DNA of 64,000 nt from assembly GCA_963678675.1 (NCBI GenBank), contig OY783195.1, positions 754,001 to 818,000 on the forward strand, in the 5' to 3' direction. Source of the stretch: Xiphydria camelus. Its lineage: Eukaryota; Arthropoda; Insecta; Hymenoptera; Xiphydriidae. Within the stretch, counting starts at the first letter, position 1, and the number at the start of each line of letters is the position of its first letter. The notes beneath the pieces were generated by a model. It was not told the DNA's origin, did not search any database, and saw only the letters and a program-made list of their open reading frames with translations. Of this stretch, positions 11,597-26,700 are shown piece by piece. Position numbers and translations under genes: made by a program.

Positions 11597-13660
11597 ATGA
11601 TCACAATACATGGAAAAACCTTAATTTGTTCAATATTCTTTGTGCTTCCTTTCATAATTTCATCTACAGGGTCTTTAGGGTAAGTAAAAATATTTCATTT
11701 TGTATATATTTACAACACCGTGATAATTTAAAATAATGTAAACAAATTTTTTTAAAATGGTAATATTAGAAAAGAATAGGTTGAAACTTAAAAATTTTAT
11801 GAAATTATGAGGCTTTACCTTGAAACTTTTTTAGGATAGACTTGTATAAGCAGAGTTCCTTCTGGGATTATACACTAAGAAAAGGCAATGGAAATATACG
11901 TGTAAATCCATGGAATAATGACTCTTTTGTTTTATACAAATTTATGAATGTAAATACCGAATGTGATCAGTTAATCCTTAATGAATTTGTTATAGATTAT
12001 CAAAGAGTGATTTAACATTATTATTTAAATTTTTTATTATATTAGGCAGAATACTATGGACTAATTAAAGTTGGATCACCAGCTAAGGAGTTTAAAGTGA
12101 TTTTTGACACCACTTGGGGAGATTCTTGGCTACCCTCACAGCACTGTGGTCTTCTAGAGGTGGCATGCAGTGAGTCTATTTTCTTGTACATTACAACTTG
12201 AGATACAAATTATTAAAAATGTTTTTGCAGTGATGCATACACGATATGATAGTTCACGATCTTCATCTTACCAAGTAAATGGAGCTTTGTTTGAGCTAAA
12301 CTCCAAGTTTATGTCCTTGAAAGGTTTCGCGTCTGTAGATACTTTTCATGTGAGTTCAGAAGAAATGGATACTTATTCTTATATTTATTATCCATACGTG
12401 ACCCGTGTAACGTTTCTGCTATACATTCTAGGAACAAGCAATTTACGATTTCTCATCAATATATTTATTTATTTTACACAGCTACCACATTTATTAATTG
12501 CAAATCAGACATTCATCGAAATGACGCATCTATCAGCCATACCATTTGTGACGCAAAAGGCTGATGGAATCATTGGATTAGGATTTTCTTCCTCTAGTAA
12601 AATTGGTGCTCTACCACTTTTTTATAACATGGTAAAACAGTATCAAATCATGAAGAGAGTATTTACTATCTACATGAATAGGTAAGTGATTTTACGTGTA
12701 GATCATATATATGGTGTATCTATCAAATGAAATGTATGAAACTTACATATACCTATATGAATTTACAGGGATGAGGCTACAGAGAAAGCAGGAACATTAA
12801 TTCTTGGAGCAACAGATCGCAAACACGTGAAAGGCGAATTGACGACTGTGCCAGTGGTTGAAAAAAATCTGTGGACCGTGAAAGTGGATAGGTGAGTCAG
12901 ATTTGATTGGATCCAAACAACGATAAGAGTACAATGGGCACTGTTAAAGAATAAGAGCGACTATATCTCTATTACGGAGCTATCTGATTAAAGGACATTC
13001 AATGTTTTAGGATTGTCGTTGATGTTAAAAAAAAGTCGTATCCATTCTGTAGCACTGGCTGCAAGGCTCAGATGGATTCGAGCGCGAATACTATTGCTGG
13101 ACCCGCGGATGAGATTGAAAAAATAAACAACTTGATCAATGCCAGGAAAATTACTACTGGCTGGCCATATAGATACGTGGTACTTTTATTGAATTCACTT
13201 TCAACATTCGATCTTAACGAGTGGAGCAATGATATATTAACTATTTTATTGCTCTCAGGTAGATTGCAGACAATATGCCAAGTTGCCCAATATAGACATT
13301 GTCGTCAATGGTACTCCATTTACCATTGTATCCAAGTACTACATTCAACCTGTAAGCTATATATCGTATAGATCCACGTGATCAAAGTTACTAAAATTTC
13401 AAGTTATTCCTGCTCATTTCGGACACGTTCTACGTGTACATATATTTAAGCGTAACGAGATAAGGATATATTTTCCAAAAGTAATAACGCCACACGTTAT
13501 ATCGTTACAGCTCACTTATCGAGGCATTGAAGTGTGTCTGTCTCCATTCATGCCTGGCTACGGTAATACGTGGGAACTCGGTGGTGCATTTCTTATGCAG
13601 TTCTATACGGAATATGATTTTGACAGTGGTACAATTGCAATAGGCGTTACTAAGTTCTAA
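11597..13660 (+). CDS. Cathepsin D-like aspartic protease homologue with degenerate active site
   Basis: Nine exons (11597-11679, 11835-11949, 12046-12169, 12231-12349, 12482-12681, 12769-12891, 13011-13176, 13259-13351, 13511-13660) encode 390 aa with an N-terminal hydrophobic signal peptide. From exon 3 on, the fold follows the neighbouring lysosomal aspartic protease, and several exon sizes (119, 200, 123, 93) are identical. The first catalytic motif reads FDTTWGDSWLP instead of [11 protein letters not shown] (Asp 87). The second reads MDSSANTIAGP instead of [11 protein letters not shown] (Asp 277). The flap tyrosine motif ITYGSGS is replaced by LNSKFMS, and ILGD near the C terminus is ELGG. 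Both Asp residues remain, but the glycines and hydroxyls that shape the site are gone, so I infer a weak or inactive enzyme, perhaps a binding protein. The frame is fully open with good splice sites, which argues against a pseudogene. AATAAA lies at 13678. Confidence 0.82.
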
Positions 13661-14740
13661 ACCGAAGTGAGACGAAGAATAAAATCGAGTAAGCGACAAA
13701 TGGAAAATCTCATTATCTCTATAAACTCGTGTTATTCATCATAGGTAGGTGTAATCTGCATATTTTGTAATTCTAACGTGTTTTCTTCTTTTTAAGTGAA
13801 TATTTTTATACTATGAATATAATTATCGAATGTACCATCCTCTCGTGTGAGAATTATTTCGGTTGGTTGATATTTATACAATAATGTACGAACAATAAAT
13901 ATAACAGAGTCAGATTAAATTGTACAATAATATCATTCGTACGAATACATATCGACATGGTCGTATATTTTACTTCAAGAAAGAAAAGAGCTATTAATAA
14001 CATAAACTTTAGCCTTACCAAAATAGCGGGAGATACCCACGTAGTTGCAATGACTGCATTCTCCAACTACATTCGCAAATGTTGAACGCTTTGTTCGAAT
14101 CTGAAATCAAACATAATAGCACTCGTATTATTATGGGTTACACAGTACGGAACAGATATCTCGTCATATTTTATATTCACATATGAGAACGTATCTCTCC
14201 ACTTATCAGCATAGCGCCTACGCATTTCGCGTTCGCAATTGATATTACCTTATTGGTAGAATGTACGAAGCGTGCTAACAATCGTAACTTGTGTATCGTC
14301 GATACGACTAATACGCTTTTCGAATGATGAATTTTTTGATTTTTCACATATTATCTAGCATCACACGCGGACGTACATTTTACGGGAACCGGCACTTTTT
14401 AACTGAAAACTTCTAACCTAGATTCGTGTATTAGCGCCGAGGAAGATCTCGTACGCGATTGGTGGGTAAGAGAATCACGTGACTGATGAGTGTTCAACAA
14501 AACGTCTCATGACTTGCTGCGCCCCCACGATAGTCGCGACCCGCCGTGCTGGCCCCTTTGCGTGATTCTGTCAATTCTGCAGGAACCTCAGAAGTGGAGG
14601 GACGTATTTCTTACACGGTTCTGATATATATATATATAATAATCTGCTCATCCGCGAAGAATATTAACGACTGCGTAGTATTTTAAATATATCTCGGACG
14701 AAGCCAAAAATTGAAGTAGTCAGAAGGAATAGCAGCGAAG
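13661..14740. other. Spacer between the tandem protease genes
   Basis: This holds the short 3' end of the first protease gene (AATAAA at 13678) and the upstream region of the second. A TA microsatellite lies at about 14623-14638, about 100 bp before the second start, and could serve as or near a TATA-type promoter. Nothing else is recognised. Confidence 0.4.
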
Positions 14741-16779
<2,039 letters not shown>

Positions 16780-19700
16780 GCTGAATAAAGCGAAAGTCGT
16801 TGGTTCGAAAAAACTAGAATAACGGTTTTAAAGTATACTCGATTAAAGTCTAGAAATAGAGATTGTCAGAAAGAATGTAATCGCGTTCATACAAGGCCTT
16901 GAAAAATGAAGACTCCGATAGCGAACAAAAAATATAAGCAAGGAAAATGCTCGTTCTCTCTTATTACAATTATAAAGACAACTTTTTCTACAGTATGTAA
17001 GTTTGAATAGCTTGAAGTAAACTTGCAGATTGATTACTGCGGTTGAATTGGTGATAAACAGAATAGAATAGTACTTGAAGATAAGTAATTCCCGAAAGTC
17101 AACTTTCTTTCCTTCAAATGTGTATACCGGCTATAATGGATATGCCTAATCGCGTGCAAAACCTTTAGGAAGACTTGTATTGTATTAAACGAAAGATAGG
17201 TAAGATGTATCTGTATTAAATAAAAATTATTAGCTGGGTATGTATTGTTGAGTTGTCTTATTACATATATCTATAACAAAGTTCCCGATAGTTTTCTGCC
17301 TCGAGCTTCTTTATATTGTTATTATTCGATCAAGAAAATATGCCCATACTCTGGACAATTTGTAATCCACGTTGTCTTATATAACCCTGGCATGGACGCT
17401 TACATATTATGTACGTGGTACATTTTTTTCAATTATCGGTAAGTATAATTGTATACTACACAAAAGAAGGCTGCAGGTAGGTTTCAAATCCTATCCACGG
17501 TAAGTATTTTTCATAGTCATCAAAACTAAATCATACCAGCATTCAAAGCTTATTAAATGAGGAAACCTTTCGTTTTCTCACGCATCATATTCGTAATGCA
17601 TAGCACACAAACGATTTATATATTTCCGCGAGTACTGTCGCATATTAGAGCGAATTCTTCCGCAAAATCTTAGTTGAAAAATTGGGGGAACCGATATACT
17701 CGACGCATTAGTCATCTTCGTTTGTTAATTAGGTACTTACTCATCGTTAGCAAGATTGTCGGCAATGAAGTCTGTAACCTGGCTCGTGTCTACGATCGCA
17801 CTTGGAAGGTGGTGATAAAAGTTCAATGTTTCTACCAAATTGACGATGCGCGATAAAAAAAAACCACTATAATGTTCACTCGCGATAACGCGCCGACTTC
17901 GGCGAAACTCAATTTCGAAACTAAAACGATATTAACGTGTTAATGTTCCATTATAAAATTGAGTTTCCACGAGACTAACGCGTACTGCAGTTCAGGCTGC
18001 ACAAACGACGGAAATCTCCCGTGTCCCACCCGCGCAAACTAAGATGGCGGCTTTTTTTTCGAACGAATAGTCTCTTTCGAGAATCGGTAGATTTACGTAA
18101 AGTATTCTAATGTCCATTTGAAAATTAACTTTCTTTTTAGGCAACAATAAGCCGGCTTAATGTTATCAAAACAGAATCAACTTTTGAACGGACATTCGGT
18201 ATACTTTTCGTGAAATAAAGAGCTGACTTTTAAAAAATCGTCCTCCTGTACCAACTGTTTTCCTACCGAAGGCGGAACTGGCACTACCAACTGCGCGACT
18301 CAAAAAAGATACTAAACCAATAATGGCAACATTCTTATGTAAAAATTCAAACCTAATGCGGTAAACACGACTAAGCCGGCACTGTGATAATTGGTAATTA
18401 GTTAATTATAGCGGTGCTATTTTAAGAATTCAGTACGGAGATATATCGTGTATTTTATACGTTACATCTTAGTACAAATTTATATACATGCAAGAGGGCT
18501 TATTTACATCGCACTGGAAACTAGATTGATTATTTCCCGATGATTTCGGAAAAATTAGTCGTCTAGTCGCCTATTCTCGGTGCACACTAGCGTTTAGGTA
18601 TTTATCATCATAGTAAACACTAAAATAAAAGTATTGCGGGATTATTGATATTGAGAAAAAGGAGAAATTTGTGCCGTTACGACGTTTAATGTAGTAGTGT
18701 CAACAGCAGATGTACGAACTGCTGTTATACATTTAAAAGATATTACATACTCCTTTCCAGTACATATATACGCAACGTCAACAATTTATGAACACACCCC
18801 AAAGTTATTCTGCAAGACCTTCTACGAGCAGATGATGGTTATTAAAAAAAAAAAGACTGCAGCTGCACGAAAGCTTCGATTCAATGTCATAACTTAGTTT
18901 ACAAAATACAAATGAACACTAGAAAAGAAGTGTATAATATACTTCACACGAGATGCGGCCTACAATCTTACTGTCTACAATTACACTCGCAATATTTAAT
19001 CCTCCACATATTTTCATGTTCCTATTCAATTTATGATTTACAGTTTTTCTCTTACGTGCGTAATACGACATGTGTAGTAACTTGCTACACAAAGTGGCAA
19101 AGATGCTACGTATTTTACAAACACTTTCCTCTCTCTCTTCGTAGGATTTTAGTAAAATTGTTCACAAGTATATAGCCTCCCTGCTATGAAACAGAAATAA
19201 AAATGAAGAATATAACGATCAATAGGAGGCATATATTGGTAAAACTACATTTTTTACAAATGCGATCATCAATTGTAAAATATACAAAATTACAAACTCA
19301 CTTTCGATATCAATTCGGAAAACCAATAACAACTAATGATATTGGTTTAGGGAAAAATAGACATACATTATAAGGTTATACAGCGCTGTTATGTTACGCC
19401 AACGTATGTGGTTTTCTGCAAATACCACGTGTAATATGCTACCACGATTCTGATAAAATATGCAATATCACGATATATGGTTTCGCGTATCCAAACAAAT
19501 CGTAGACACGCGGCAATATACATATAATATTACTAAAATCCAAAGAAATAGTAACTGTTAGGGGTATTAAATCTCGACATTGCATCGCTATCATCTTAAA
19601 TTTTTCAAGTAAACTTGCTAATATCAAACAAACGCTAAAGCAAATGCAATTCTTTTTCAGAATTGAAATAATGGTACATCTGTAAGCCCGTACTCCGATG

Positions 19701-20762
19701 GAGAACATGAATGAGGACGTCGAAAAAAGAAACAGAGTATTTGATTGCCAATAAGAAATGATACATTATAGAATTATAGAAGAAATTATCTTCGGGCTTT
19801 TTTCAAGATATGTACAAGAGAAAAAATAAAGTACCTACCATTAGTCGGATAGCTTTGCTATTTTAATTTCAATTCCAGAATAGCAGTTCTGGAGCTTGTC
19901 ATTTGCAATTCGTTAGAATCATTTTTATTTCACCTTAGATAGTGCAACGTACTGTAGAGAACTGTCGAACCGTACAGTTTCTACATGAATAGCATAATTG
20001 TGACGTCATGGTCGTAGTGCGGCTAAAGATCTCGTAAAAGAAAACATACTCGCGATTAAGTTTCACGGTGTACGACAGTGCACCAGGAGTCGCAATTTAG
20101 CACTCTTCATATTTTGCCGACAACGGGCGATTAGAACGATTCGCGATGCACGTTAGCACGTGTATATGTCGATTAGTCCAGGTTTACTAGCCTTTAGAAT
20201 TATCGTTCCTAAGTCTTTTGTAAACTCTGATTTTATTTTTACGCAATAAAATTAACAATAATATTAATTAATGTATAAACCTTAATGCCTTTATATAATC
20301 CTTTAGTGTGATAAATAAAAATATTGCCCTTGAGTTCAATTAATTAGGTATGTACACACAATACACATTGTTCGGTCGATGATGGAGAGATACTTAGAGA
20401 TAAGGGTCACTTACCCTCCAAGCTGGCAGGGACGATTCAATCGAGGTTTCTACGGAGATTTCTACCACCGAACGAATATCTAATGCTCTATTACTTTCAT
20501 CGTATGATCAACTCCAGAGGGTTTTCCTGCAAAATATCGAAGAGACGTTGTACATGGTAAGGTGGTAATGAACACGGTGTATATCGAACATTTAGATATT
20601 TTCAGATTTCCTACGTTAAAGTATTTTTGAACTAATTTTCAACTGATCATGTTTTTACACAATAAATATAAAACTTATTCGCTTAATTATCATTTACCAG
20701 TCATTGATTTTAAGAAAATATAATATACAATACAGAAGGAAGTATTATACCGCATGAAAAAC
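16780..20762. other. Region without a recognised protein gene
   Basis: Only short AT-rich open frames occur and none resembles a protein I know. An 11-bp inverted repeat (AAACTCAATTT at 17905, AAATTGAGTTT at 17956) lies in a CpG-richer patch, followed near 18040 by AAGATGGCGGC, a word common near insect and vertebrate promoters (YY1-like). An unannotated transcript could start there, but I see no coding evidence. The right part, from about 20400, contains a likely 3' exon of PHRF1 (described separately). Confidence 0.4.
20415..20526 (-). other. Probable 3' terminal or untranslated exon of PHRF1
   Basis: On the minus strand a 112-bp segment is bounded by a TTTTGCAG acceptor (exon starting at 20526) and a GTAAGTG donor (exon ending at 20415). 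The last PHRF1 coding exon also contains a perfect GTAAGT donor that overlaps its TAA stop (donor at 20766). Splicing from that site into this exon would replace the end of the protein with AKTLWS and a stop. This suggests two alternative C termini or a spliced 3' untranslated region. Confidence 0.45.
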
Positions 20763-23700
20763 TTACGCAGGTTTGGTGGTCTTTGCCGTTAAATTCGTGG
20801 AAATTCCAGAGGACTTCGTCTTTCTAGTTCGACACTTCTTAACATAGGCTTCGATAAGATGTGCGATCTTTTTAGGGTTGATCTCTCCCGTCTTATTATG
20901 ACAAATCTATAATGCAAACATACAATGTGATAAGCGTTTTTATCTTGTAATTCATTCCGATAATATCATAAATGTTTACGTCATGTATGTATTCACCTTA
21001 GGTACAGCTTTGCGCATAATATCTTTGTATTCCTCCTTCGTGACGTGTTTCTTAGTGTAGTGTGGTTTCAACACCAACTTCACTTCTTCGACCACTCTCT
21101 CTTGTCGATTCAATTTCTTGAGGAACTGAAATTGGATAAAGGGTAATAATACCGTCAGCAATTGAAATTGATACTTTTTCAGGTCGTCGCAGCAAAATGG
21201 AACTGTGATTTCTTGGAAATTCTAGTTCACGTATTGCCGCTGTTTTTCTGGGCCTTCTAGAATTAATCGATTCCCTATTTTAGCAACATAAACCCACCTT
21301 ATCCTTGACTTGCATCTCCACAGCGGAGCTGGGAAGATCGTCTAAAATTTGTAGCTGGTTCTCATCCATACGCACGCCAACTTTTGGATTAGTAGCTACG
21401 AAAATGGAAACATTTTAAGTGACATTACGCTAATCTCAAATGGATGGGAGTTGCATGTTCACGTGGAGACGTCGGCTGAGTTTGTATGACAAAGAACTTC
21501 GCGACTGCAATTTATACGAAACGCAAAGTCTCCCGTGAAAAATGCGTCACCCTAATCCCATTGAATTTGGCACGTACATTTTTTTCTCCTCTCCTTTTCG
21601 TTGGACTTCTTGACTCTGCCCTTGACGAGGCCTTTTACTGCCGGAGATGATCCGAACAGAGCATCGAATGCATCTTTTTTCTCCGTCGCTTTACTGCTCT
21701 TGGAGATACTGTTCTTATTGTTACTCGTAATACCCACTTGGGAAGGGCTGCTGTAACCCCCGGGACTAGGTGGATCAAAGATTCCATCACTGAGACTCGA
21801 ACCCGGCGAATAAGGTGACGACATGTCGACGACATCGCTTATGAGTTCTGCCGCGGTATCATTCCCATTTTGTCCGACCGCAGAATTATTTTTATTTTGA
21901 GCAGATTTCGAACTGCGCACCGGTGTCGTTTTCAGGGGATTAGCGAATAGATTCGGTAACTGTGGTCTGTCACTCGAGCGTTGTTTTAATTGATTACTCG
22001 GTGAAATTCGATTAGGCTGAAATGTAATGAGTTTTTCATGAATCCCCGCTGGAATTCCTCCTCTTGGTTCGCAGATACTAAACGTACCCGTATTTACCAG
22101 TACCTATATTTGCCTTTCGTACGAAAATAAGTCGCATCGTCCTTGAGGAAGCCTGAAATGGAATGTGGAATTGGAGATGGAAGAACGATCAAAGAATCAC
22201 CTTCACAATTGGGACAATATGGAGCATGGACAGATTTCGAGGCGGACGATGTAATACGTGTGACGATAGTAACGCATTTATATAGGCTCCAGTAAATACG
22301 GGACGATGTATCAATCGACCGATCGCTACAGCTTACCTGTAGTAAATTTCTTTGCCCAGTTATAGGAGTGCTTGTACTGAATATCGTAGCACTTCTTTGT
22401 ACCGCCGCAGCAACGGTTGCCAAGACGGGATTGGTAGTCGCAAATGGATTTGCCGTTGACTGGGCGTTTTGCTGATTTTGCTGAGTTTTTGCTGGACTCT
22501 CACATGTCTGTGGTGTTTCCGTTTGGCTGTCGCCCACGGGTGACGAGTCCCTTTTGGGCGACCCCCTTTTAAGCGTAACCATCGATATGATCTTTGGTTT
22601 CTCGTTCTGTTTCTCTTGATTTGGTTGGTCTTGTTGCTGCTGTTGTTGCTGCTGAACAGTTTCGTTTGGCGTGAGCTGTGCATCGGTCGTATCGTGCATT
22701 CTCGGTGAATTTCGTTGGTTCCTGTCCCTCTCGTCGGACGGGGTGACCTCTTGACTCGCATCCGGAGTAGGCGATCGGGATTTTGTAGGATCGAACGGAT
22801 CGTAAACGTCCGGAGAGGTTGGCGGCGAAGATGGAGGCTCCGGAGGGGTATTGGGTCCAATTTTCAATCGCAACTCCAATTCTTCCTGAGCTCGCATTTC
22901 GAGCTCTTCTTCGGCCCTCTGATCTATTTCTTCCTCCTCCTCCTCCTCCTCCTCTTCTTCCTCGTCTTCGCGTTGCCCTTCTCTCGCTCTCTCCTCTTCA
23001 TCGTCCTCTTCCTCTTCTTCCTCTTCGCGAAGAGGATTAATCTGAGAGGTTCTCAAATTGTTTGTTTGCTTCGCTATAGAAAATTTAACTTGAGGCTCCG
23101 GAGGTGTCTTAGGTCCTTGTGAAACGAATTGTTCACGCTGTGGTGAGGCCTGAGACGATGGTCGTTGCTCGGGCGTTGCGATTTCTCGGGCTTGCTTGTC
23201 ATCGTCGTCGCTCAAAACTATGACATCGCGCGGCGATGGGGTCTGTTCTCTGAACGGTGATTGATCCAAATCGATGACCGCAACTGGTTTCTTAGTCGCC
23301 GCGATCTCGGCAGCCTTAGACTTCCTCTTCTTTTCCTTCTTATTAGCCTTGGGAGATTTCGATCTCTTGTCTTTCGACTTGTTCTCCTTCCTGAGCCTCT
23401 TGGTCGGTGGTTCTGTTCGTATGGGCTCTCGTCGTCTGCGTTTCGCGGGTGTCAAGAGGGGTATGGTTTCAGGTAGTTCCGGCATTTGACCTTGATTCGT
23501 CTCGTTGTCTTTGTTGAAACAAACGCTGACCAAGATATTGTCGCCGCTGGCAAATACCTCTTTGGATGGCGGCGGCGTTCTGTTCCTCTTATTTTTCCTC
23601 CTCCTCTCGATTTCCTTGGACCTCTTACTCTCCTTCTTGCGTTCTTTCTTCTTTTTCTTAATAGCCTCCTTGTTCGTCAGTATGACGGTAAGATTTTTCG

Positions 23701-26700
23701 GCGGTACCGTGACGTTATCCAGTACAGACGGAGGAGACCAGTTGCGAGAAAGCATCACGTCCTCGTGCTGTGAGATTGGCGGCGTTTTGGATCTTGATCG
23801 CGACCAGGATGGCGTCCACTGTGCGCTCCAAGATCCTCGATGCTCCTGTTGTCTATCTCGCGATGCGGCGCGTCTCTCTCGTTCCGCCGCCGCTGCCGCC
23901 GCAACAGCCTTCTCATTAGCTTGATTCCAACTTTTATTGCGTTCTCTGTCGCGCGAAACCGATCTTTCTTTGGACCTTGATCTACTCGCAGCGCGTTTCC
24001 TCTTGGAGTGCTTCTTCTCTCGCGATCTCGAGGAAGTCCTCTTCGGACTCTTCGAACGCGACTTCTTCGATCGATTCCTCGACCTGCTCCTCGACTTGTG
24101 CTTCTTCGTCTTTTCCTTCCTCTTATCACGCGAGCGCGACCTTGATCTACGCTTTCTGGATAATGATCTAGAATGTCGTCCAGTTCGGCGTCGAGGTGAC
24201 AACGATCTCCGTCGGCGGGATAACGATCTCGATCTTCTTCTGGAGATCGAGCGTCTTCTGGACAAGGAGCGCTTTTTCGAGATTGATCTTCTGCGGGGTG
24301 ATTTGCGCCTTGAGCGCGAGAGTGACCTCCTACGCGACAGTGACCTGCATGTTCTGGACACTCGATCTCGCGACCAAGATCTACGTCCTCGCGTGCGAGA
24401 CGTAGTCCTGGATCTTACCCGAGAGTAGGATTGACTGCGTCGATCTCGAGACGACGATCTCTTGCGCGACACACTCCTGCTTCTTGTTCTACTTCGAGAG
24501 TCTCCCCTGATATCTCTACCGTACTCGTCCTTCCTGGGTCGAGGTGGTTTGTCCGCCACGATTTTCCTCACATCGTATCTAGGTAATTCTTTCCTCTTTT
24601 CTCGCTTTCTAACAGTTTCCTTCGGCTTCTTTTTCGACTTCTCCTTCTCCTTATCTTTCTCCTTGTCCTTTTCCTTCTCCTTGGACTTTGATCGCCTATC
24701 CTTGTCGCGATACTGCCTCTCCTTGGTACTCTTTGATATCTTTTTCCATGAAACTTGATTTTCCGACGAGATGTTTTCTTTGTTCTTATCCGTGTCCTTC
24801 GTTTTTTCTTTTTTCTCCTTCTTTTTCTTCTTCTTCCCTTCGTCATCTTTCTCCTTGATTTTTTCAATCGCCTTCGCCGAATTCGTTTTACTTTCGTCCA
24901 TTATTTCGCCGTCCTCCGTTTCCTTTTCCTTCCGTAAGTTCAGTAGGCTCAATTCGTCTTCGAACGTCATCGGCTCATCGGTCTCGGATATAGCCTCGGT
25001 ACCTAACCCGGCATATCCTGCTGGCGTTCTACAGCCGTCAAGGTCGTCGTTGGACTTGTCTCTCGTCGGTGTAATGGGTTCCAAGCCGCTTTCGTACGGT
25101 GAAACGGAACCTCTCGACAGATCCACTTCTCTTACGGGCAATTCATCTTTGCATGGCGTGTAAGCACCGTCCGATTCCCAGGTATTCTGATCCGTTTGGT
25201 AGCTTGGAACTATGTGAGTTTCACTTTTATCCTTCTCCAGTGGAAAATTTGGCTCTGAATCCTCATCGGCCTCGAAACTCGAGCTGGCCTTCTCGCGAAT
25301 TTGATCGGAAACGTCCAAATCTTCGCTTTCGCTCACTGCTTTAGCAACATCGTCCTTCTCACTTGTTCGATCCTCGCTGTCGCTACGTCTATGAGAGGAA
25401 GGAGAGAAGCCCCCGGTCTCATTTTGATGGCCATCCAAGCTGTTGGTCTCCTCGCTTATATCTTTGAAGCCTCCCTTCTTACTTTGATCCTCGGAGAGCA
25501 ACGGCGGCTCTTCGTCGTCAATTTTCGACCTCTCCTTCGCAACTGACTCGGGATCGCTCGATGGACTGTACCCGCGATCATCCAACTGACCAGGGTGATC
25601 TTCCGAGACACCCTCCGCATGCAATTCTTCGCTTTCAAGTTTTTTCGGGGATGATTGAACCGTTTCTGCTATGGAAATAATGGTGTCTGAACTTTTTTCG
25701 GTCAGATCGATTGTCGACATCAATAGCGACGTTTCCTCTGCTGATTGCGTACGGTCTTTAGGCATTGTACCCAACTCGGATAAAGTGTCAGCGTCGTTAT
25801 CTTCATCGGCACTTTTCCAAGAACCATCTGATCGTTCGGAAGGATTTTCTTTGTCTCCTCTGTCTTCCGCATTAATTTGTTCATTCTCAACCTGCATCGA
25901 CGTTTCCTCCTTTTCCTCCTCCTCTTTATCTTTCATACCTTTAAGTTTTCTAAGCTCCTCTTCCTTTTCTATTTCTTTTAACTTCTGTTCCTTCTCTCTT
26001 AGTTTATTTTCCAGCTCTAAGAGATTTTCTTCACTATCCTCTTGGAGTGTCTCATCCGTATCCTTTTTGGTTTCATTTTCATCATCTCCTTTCTTCGGTT
26101 CGGAAGCAGGTAACACCTCTTCCCGATCATCTTGCTCTTTATTATCCTTACATTTAGAATCTCGCGATATCTTTTCTTCTAATTCCTTTTCCTGTTGGAT
26201 CGAAACTTCGATATTTTCATCAAGCTCGTCATATAAGTTACTCAATTTATTATTGATTTTCAATTTAGTTCCAATTTTGAAGGTAATCTTTCCTCTGCTG
26301 TCATTCGATATCTTTTTATGAGGTATTTTACTCAATGTCTGTCGCTCTTTGCGCAATGACTCGACATACGGATCGCTTGGTTCTGGAATATCCGTTAAAT
26401 CACACGCCTGTACGTCGCCGACGATAATGTCGTCGTCGTCGGGGAGATCCGGCGGTGTTGGAGGACGTTCCAGGGGCCCTATTTGCTGCGATAATGCCTG
26501 TTCGGTATGCCTCACAACATCCATAGTCTCTGACGAATAAATGGAAAAATTGGGGCAACTCTCCTGAGAGTCTTCATCATCATCGTCATCGTAAGCTATT
26601 AAGCGAAGTCCGGGTTTCATGGCTTGCCCCATAATCTGCGTCTCCGAGGATTGATTTATGGGGCCCAACATTGGAAATGGTGGAGGAGGATCCAGAGGTA

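Noticed and set aside
17460..17510. tRNA-like B-box word (GGTTTCAAATCC) near 17477
   Set aside because: No matching A box or acceptor stem can be drawn around it, so I do not call a tRNA.
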